28,001 nt of DNA from Bacilli bacterium (lineage in GTDB: Bacteria > Bacillota_I > Bacilli_A > RF39 > UBA660): assembly GCA_017550205.1 (NCBI GenBank), contig JAFZPS010000007.1, positions 1 to 28,001 on the forward strand, written 5' to 3'. A program made the position numbers and the translations under genes. This document shows positions 24,723-28,001 of the stretch, piece after piece. Position 1 is the first letter of the stretch. Each line of letters opens with the position of its first letter. Below the pieces are notes generated by a model, which saw only the letters and a program-made list of their open reading frames with translations, was not told where the DNA came from and did not search any database.

Positions 24723-24740
24723 TTGTTGCATATGCAACAA
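24723..24740. promoter_or_regulatory. 18-bp perfect palindrome, operator candidate
   Basis: TTGTTGCATATGCAACAA, two exact 9-base arms. Its centre is about 41.5 bases upstream of the estimated start (about 24690), where an activator would touch RNA polymerase or a repressor would cover the -35. The ends TTGTT...AACAA and the 18-base length resemble Rex operators (TTGTTAAnnnnTTAACAA), but the inner bases differ. Confidence 0.6.
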
Positions 24741-24774
24741 TCATGTATTTTTTTTAATTTTAATCAAAAAAAAT

Positions 24775-24791
24775 AGACTACATCGTAGTCT
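24775..24791 (-). terminator. Terminator of the gene at 24800
   Basis: AGACTAC ATC GTAGTCT, a perfect 7-bp stem, followed on the minus strand by ATTTTTTTT; a T-run also exists on the plus strand. Confidence 0.85.
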
Positions 24792-24799
24792 TATTTTTT

Positions 24800-25369
24800 C
24801 TATTTAACATTTTCTTGTTGATTTAATTTTTTCTTATCTTTTCTAGCCATATATAATGCAATTCTAAATGCTTGAACATATACACTTTCTTCAATATAAT
24901 TTTCACCAAATATAGCATCTGAAATAATCTCATTATTTGCTGGTTTCTTATTTTCAACAGCAGCATTTATGTAATTAAAGAATACTGTATTACCCATCTC
25001 ATATTCATCATGCGCAATTGCAATATAGAAACTTGAGTATTTATTTTGTAATTCAGTTAAAAGTGTTGCAGCTCTTTCTTCAGCATCTTCCTTTGAATAA
25101 CCTAACATTTCATCATAAGCAGCAACTATTATATCTTTATATAAATGTGTACCAGGATCATCCATTGAATATCCTAATCCATCTACTATAGATAAAAATT
25201 TAATTTGCTTTTTTTCCTCATCAGTTAATCCAGTAATATCTTGTGATTTATATTCATTATATAAATCCCTATTCTTTTTAATTTGTGTTATCCAATAAGG
25301 CATCATTTCATTTTTATATGCACTATAGTATTCATCTACTTTTTTCAAATTACATGATTTATAATCCAT
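24800..25369 (-). CDS. Unrecognised soluble protein, probably all-alpha
   Basis: 189 residues from the ATG at 25369, chosen for AAAGGGGG at 8 bases; an in-frame ATG at 25417 lacks a ribosome site. No signal peptide or membrane helix. It looks helical throughout, with blocks VDEYYSAYKNEMMPYWITQI, FLSIVDGLGYSMDDPGTHLY, AAYDEMLGYSKEDAEERAAT, FYIAIAHDEYEMGNTVFFNY and VQAFRIALYMARKDKKK. I do not recognise the family and claim no function. It has its own near-consensus promoter, a 70-base leader and a terminator. Confidence 0.8.
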   Translation of the reverse strand: MDYKSCNLKKVDEYYSAYKNEMMPYWITQIKKNRDLYNEYKSQDITGLTDEEKKQIKFLSIVDGLGYSMDDPGTHLYKDIIVAAYDEMLGYSKEDAEERAATLLTELQNKYSSFYIAIAHDEYEMGNTVFFNYINAAVENKKPANNEIISDAIFGENYIEESVYVQAFRIALYMARKDKKKLNQQENVK

Positions 25370-25440
25370 GTTGTTTCCCCCTTTATTTAATAAAAGACTC
25401 TTGTGCAGGTCATACAAAACCGACTATTTCCCCAACACAG
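25370..25440 (-). promoter_or_regulatory. Leader of the 24800 gene with possible structure
   Basis: From the predicted start near 25440, the leader contains UGUGUUGGGGAAAUAGUC, then GGUU / GACC able to pair, and UGCACA able to pair with UGUG at the start. This would nest two short stems. I do not match it to a known riboswitch. Confidence 0.3.
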
Positions 25441-25446
25441 CAATAA

Positions 25447-25475
25447 ATTATATCATATTTCTTTGTTTTTGTCAA
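25447..25475 (-). promoter_or_regulatory. Consensus promoter of the 24800 gene
   Basis: TTGACA, 17 bases, TATAAT on the minus strand: both boxes perfect, spacing ideal. A strong constitutive level would be expected. Confidence 0.85.
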
Positions 25476-25499
25476 TCTAAACAACCATATACAAAGATA

Positions 25500-26921
25500 T
25501 TATGCTAATGCTTTATAGTAAAATTTAATATCATGCTTATCTATTTTTCTAACTTGCTTAGCAAGATTATAGCATTCATTATGTTTGATTCTTCTATACA
25601 ATGTCTTTCTAGCTAAATCATTCATAATTAAAAATCCTGCTTGTATAGACACAATATTAGGCATCCTAATAGCTTTAATTGTATGATTACGCATTAAACA
25701 ATTAGAACCTACATACTTAATTTGAGGCCAATCAATATCCTCCAACTTATTATTATTAGAAAGAAAATAATCACCTACTTTAATAACATGAGGTATATTA
25801 ATGTATTCCAATGCAATATTATTAGATAAAGCACAATCCCCAAAAATACGTAGATTAGGTAAGTCTAAAACTTTTAAACTTCGATTTTGAGATAAAAATC
25901 CTTTACTTACTTCTGTTACATTAGGATTAGTATAACTAATTATTTCACAATCCCTATTTAATACTATTTCTGTATCTCCATTTATAGTTATTATTTTATT
26001 TGAATTTTCCCTATCTCTTGTTATTTTTATATTTTTAATTTTACCAAGTGATGCTACAAAAGAATAATTAAAAGATTTTTTTATTCCTTTTGTTTCTAAA
26101 TTTAAAATAAAGCTTTCTGTAACAAGGTATTTAGATCTATCAAGCTCATGCACACCATTCCAATCTATAACCACATTACCGCCACAATAATATATTCCAT
26201 CTCGCTCAAATATATATTTATAATACTTACCAGCATGTTTTACATAATTAGGTAATTCAAAACTAATACTCTCTTTTTTGTCTAAAACAAATCCATAATC
26301 TCTAATAAAAGCATTAGAAAGTCCACTAATAATATTATCCAAATTATTATTAAATGTAGAATCAGGATTAGTTACAGTATGATTATATCTATTCTTTATA
26401 GATACCCAATTATAATCGCCTCTATTAAATTGTATAGACATAACAGAAGTACCATATTCATCTTGTCTTTTAGGCTTTTTAAAATTTTTTCTTTTTATTT
26501 CATCTACATTTTTCTTTACTGCAAAGAATACATATGCACGATTTAATCTTCCACCACGAAAAGTACATAACTCCTCACCAGGTGCAAAATATTTTTTAAA
26601 TGACTGAACATCTTCTTCTGTTTTACATTCATATAAATCATAACCAGCTTCAGATAATAATTCTTGGGGAGTTTTACCATTCTTCACAACTACTTCACTT
26701 TCTCTAAAATACCCAGTTTTAAAAAGTATATATTTTTTAAATTTATTTTCAGCTTGATTATTAATAATATCATCACATAAACTTCTAGATGGAAAAAAAC
26801 TATTAATAAGTGTTTTATATAATAATCCTTCTTTTTCTAATACTTCTGGAAACAATTCTCTACATAAATGCATCATTTTTTCTCCATAATGTCTTTTAAT
26901 TAATACTAAGTCTCTATTCAT
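25500..26921 (-). CDS. Cytoplasmic protein with unknown N-terminal domain and leucine-rich repeats
   Basis: 473 residues from the ATG at 26921 (GGAGGG, 4-5 bases upstream); an in-frame TTG at 26933 lies at the ribosome site itself. No signal peptide or membrane segment. Residues 1-215 hold an unrecognised domain with YILFKTGYFRESEVVVKNGK, FAPGEELCTFRGGRLNRAY and SIKNRYNHTVTNPDSTFNNN. Residues about 345-455 contain four 22-residue leucine-rich repeats of BspA type, for example LSNNIALEYINIPHVIKVGD and LSNNNKLEDIDWPQIKYVGS. LRR_5 repeats usually bind proteins; the intracellular location is unusual for them. No function is claimed. Confidence 0.82.
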   Translation of the reverse strand: MNRDLVLIKRHYGEKMMHLCRELFPEVLEKEGLLYKTLINSFFPSRSLCDDIINNQAENKFKKYILFKTGYFRESEVVVKNGKTPQELLSEAGYDLYECKTEEDVQSFKKYFAPGEELCTFRGGRLNRAYVFFAVKKNVDEIKRKNFKKPKRQDEYGTSVMSIQFNRGDYNWVSIKNRYNHTVTNPDSTFNNNLDNIISGLSNAFIRDYGFVLDKKESISFELPNYVKHAGKYYKYIFERDGIYYCGGNVVIDWNGVHELDRSKYLVTESFILNLETKGIKKSFNYSFVASLGKIKNIKITRDRENSNKIITINGDTEIVLNRDCEIISYTNPNVTEVSKGFLSQNRSLKVLDLPNLRIFGDCALSNNIALEYINIPHVIKVGDYFLSNNNKLEDIDWPQIKYVGSNCLMRNHTIKAIRMPNIVSIQAGFLIMNDLARKTLYRRIKHNECYNLAKQVRKIDKHDIKFYYKALA

Positions 26922-26945
26922 AAAACCCTCCAAAACATAAAGCTT

Positions 26946-26974
26946 ATTATACTTTAAGCATCCTTTTTTTTCAA
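26946..26974 (-). promoter_or_regulatory. Promoter of the LRR protein gene
   Basis: TTGAAA, 17 bases, TATAAT on the minus strand, about 24 bases before the ATG. Confidence 0.75.
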
Positions 26975-26980
26975 TAAAAA

Positions 26981-26999
26981 AAGAAACAAATTGCTTCTT
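26981..26999 (-). terminator. Terminator of ssrA
   Basis: On the minus strand AAGAAGC, loop AATTT, GTTTCTT (one G-U pair), then T5; the A/T flanks extend the stem. It lies about 80 bases past the mature tmRNA end. Confidence 0.7.
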
Positions 27000-27034
27000 T
27001 TTTTTACACCTTTTAATAGGTATCTTTACTGCAA

Positions 27035-27064
27035 CGAATCCCTCTCCTACATATATCGGGTTCG
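27035..27064 (-). other. Hairpin in the 3' trailer of ssrA
   Basis: On the minus strand CGAACCC pairs with GGGATTCG (one bulged A) around a 15-base loop, between the CCA end and the terminator. It could guide 3' processing. It is not a tRNA: no anticodon or acceptor stem is found. Confidence 0.4.
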
Positions 27065-27077
27065 TATAATTCTCATA

Positions 27078-27456
27078 TGGTGGAGCTGAGGAGAATTGAA
27101 CTCCTGTCCGAAAATAAAGCTACATAAACCTCTACAAGTTTAGTTAACTAATTATTCTCATATACCTACCAAGTAATTAACGACCAAGTAGATATACCAG
27201 TCTTAAAATTCTTTCTATTTACTAGACAATAAATAGCTATAACCTATAAAATGAACCTCTATATAATCCCTAGGTAAGATTATAAGAAGTGTTGGCCTTT
27301 ATATTATTATTAGGCAAAAGCTACAGCTTGGCGAGCACCAAACATACTAGCTACAACGTTACTTAATTTTTTAGCATTTATTTTTTTGTGCCCGTGACGT
27401 GGACATTCGACTTGCCATCTATGCTCTAATATTCCCGTCGAAACCAAATCAGCCCC
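27078..27456 (-). ncRNA. ssrA: Transfer-messenger RNA (tmRNA)
   Basis: 379 bases. The 5' end GGGGCUGAUUUGGUUUCGAC and the 3' end CAGCUCC-ACCA pair as the acceptor stem, with an encoded CCA. The T-arm reads GGAGUUCAAUUCUCC. The tag frame runs from GCU at 27375 to GCC at 27313, then UAAUAAUAA. It encodes AKKLSNVV, then ASMFG, then ARQAVAFA: 21 residues ending in a hydrophobic protease signal. tmRNA with SmpB rescues ribosomes stalled on broken mRNA and tags the product for proteolysis. It is one-piece, not permuted. smpB lies just upstream on the same strand. Confidence 0.97.
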
Positions 27457-27475
27457 ATATACTCCATGTGCATAC

Positions 27476-27504
27476 ATTATATCATATTTTTAGAAATAAA
27501 TAAA
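27476..27504 (-). promoter_or_regulatory. Likely ssrA promoter
   Basis: TTTATT, 17 bases, TATAAT on the minus strand. A start near 27469 would leave a 5' leader of about 13 bases for RNase P to remove. The -35 is weak. Confidence 0.5.
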
Positions 27505-27508
27505 GTAA

Positions 27509-27535
27509 AAGAACTTAATAATTCTTTAAGTTCTT
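27509..27535 (-). terminator. Terminator of smpB
   Basis: AAGAACTTAA, a 7-base loop and TTAAGTTCTT (perfect 10-bp stem), then TTACTTTATTT on the minus strand. It starts inside the last codons of smpB; the interrupted T-run may let some transcripts reach ssrA. Confidence 0.7.
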
Positions 27536-27952
27536 CTTTACTTCTCTATTAATATCTCTCATCTTTATAGTTTCTCTCTTATCGTAATTCTTTTTACCAC
27601 GACATATTCCTAATAATATTTTAAACTTATTATTCTTAAAATATCCCTTTAAAGGAATAAGAGTTAAACCATTTAAAGTAATAGAATCATTTATCTTTTT
27701 AATCTCTTTTTTATGAAGTAATAACTTTCTACTTCTAGTTTCACTATGATTAAATATATTTCCCTCTTTATATTGAGCAATATACATATTTAAAAGAAAC
27801 ACTTCACCATTTTTAACTATTCCATAGCAGTCTTTAATATTACACTTACCATCTCTAATAGACTTAATCTCAGTACCAGTAAGCTCTATTCCAGCCTCTA
27901 TTTCTTCTTCTACAAAATAATCAAATCTAGCTCTTTTATTTAATATTTCCAT
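27515..27952 (-). CDS. smpB: SsrA-binding protein SmpB
   Basis: 145 residues, the normal size. Family blocks are NKRARFDYFVEEEIEAGIEL, TGTEIKSIRDGKCNIKDCYG, YKEGNIFNHSETRSRKLLLH and a basic C-terminal tail KNYDKRETIKMRDINREVKK that enters the ribosomal mRNA channel. SmpB binds the tRNA-like end of tmRNA and delivers it to stalled ribosomes. The ATG is preceded by AGGTGAATAATT. It is encoded directly upstream of ssrA. Confidence 0.98.
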   Translation of the reverse strand: MEILNKRARFDYFVEEEIEAGIELTGTEIKSIRDGKCNIKDCYGIVKNGEVFLLNMYIAQYKEGNIFNHSETRSRKLLLHKKEIKKINDSITLNGLTLIPLKGYFKNNKFKILLGICRGKKNYDKRETIKMRDINREVKKNLKNY

Positions 27953-27954
27953 AA

Positions 27955-28001
27955 TTATTCACCTGTAACTCCCCATTTAAGTTCAGAGTATCTACTAGAC
28001 A
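27955..28001 (-). CDS. 3' end of an unidentified gene upstream of smpB
   Basis: The minus-strand frame ending in TAA at 27955 reads SSRYSELKWGVTGE, with no stop back to the window edge. Its stop lies 2 bases before the smpB ATG, with the smpB ribosome site inside its last codons, as expected in an operon. Too short to identify; one other frame is also open over these 47 bases, so the call is tentative. Confidence 0.45.
   Translation of the reverse strand, partial: SSRYSELKWGVTGE

Noticed and set aside
25500..26921. ADP-ribosyltransferase-like motifs (CTFRGG, YGTSVMSIQF) in the LRR protein
   Set aside because: Only loose resemblance to R-S-E motifs, with no clear ExE/QxE partner; not enough to claim enzyme activity.
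27017..27064. tRNA-like bases (GGGTTCG) beside ssrA
   Set aside because: No anticodon arm, acceptor stem or correct T-loop on either strand; treated as a trailer hairpin.
1..28001. UGA used as tryptophan (Mycoplasma code)
   Set aside because: Trp positions in all recognised proteins are TGG and no conserved gene is interrupted by TGA; only the absence of TGA stops remains notable.
1..28001. CRISPR array, insertion sequence, integrase or phage genes
   Set aside because: No repeated spacer pattern, transposase, integrase or attachment repeat was found, although ssrA is a common integration site.

Overview
The window is a low-GC (A+T-rich) Bacillota-type chromosome segment. It has dense operons, strong AGGAGG-type ribosome binding sites, TTGACA-17-TATAAT promoters, hairpin-plus-T-run terminators, CdaA/CdaR, YuzA-type DUF378, RNase R and a tmRNA tag ending in AFA. 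SipW/TasA-like and LysM/SpoIID-like genes also point to a Gram-positive, probably spore-forming or spore-derived, member of the Bacilli/Clostridia side. Species cannot be read from the sequence. Every gene reads through with the standard code (Trp is TGG), yet none of the 29 stop codons I could read is TGA.

Layout. 1-1720 (minus): a promoter, a yybP-ykoY manganese riboswitch with a terminator platform, then an operon of a small lipoprotein-like protein, NfeD and an SPFH/stomatin protein cut by the window edge. 1729-2560 (plus): a membrane-anchored Ig-like protein. 2563-4182 (minus): formate-tetrahydrofolate ligase. 4335-6290 (plus): a thioester-domain adhesin, apparently starting at an AUA codon, overlapping its sortase. 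6275-9119 (minus): a C-terminal processing protease, a thioredoxin-fold protein lacking cysteines, and a LolA-like lipoprotein. 9174-11456 (minus): the cyclic-di-AMP synthase pair cdaA-cdaR. 11471-15146 (minus): RNase R, a DUF378 protein and a secreted NlpC/P60 hydrolase. 15202-17553 (minus): a LysM / CnaB-like / SpoIID-plus-peptidoglycan-binding operon whose proteins have no signal peptides. 17585-19713 (minus): an unknown protein, a TtcA-like tRNA thiolase and a TIM-barrel protein.

19776-23385 (minus): a TasA-like fibre locus made of two paralogous secreted subunits, a nine-helix SipW-type signal peptidase and a DUF5305 protein. An internal terminator lies after the first subunit. 23435-24740 (minus): an OFA-family antiporter with an 18-bp palindromic operator. 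24775-26974 (minus): two unrecognised cytoplasmic proteins, one with leucine-rich repeats, each behind a near-consensus promoter. 26981-28001 (minus): ssrA (tmRNA), smpB and the tail of one more gene.

Most of the window serves the cell envelope (surface adhesion, fibre export, wall hydrolysis, membrane quality control, c-di-AMP). The rest covers RNA quality control (RNase R, tmRNA, SmpB, TtcA) and one-carbon metabolism. The most promising new item is the manganese riboswitch, which controls no manganese transporter but a lipoprotein-NfeD-SPFH operon. Next are the TasA/SipW/DUF5305 locus, the AUA-started adhesin, and the complete absence of TGA stops.
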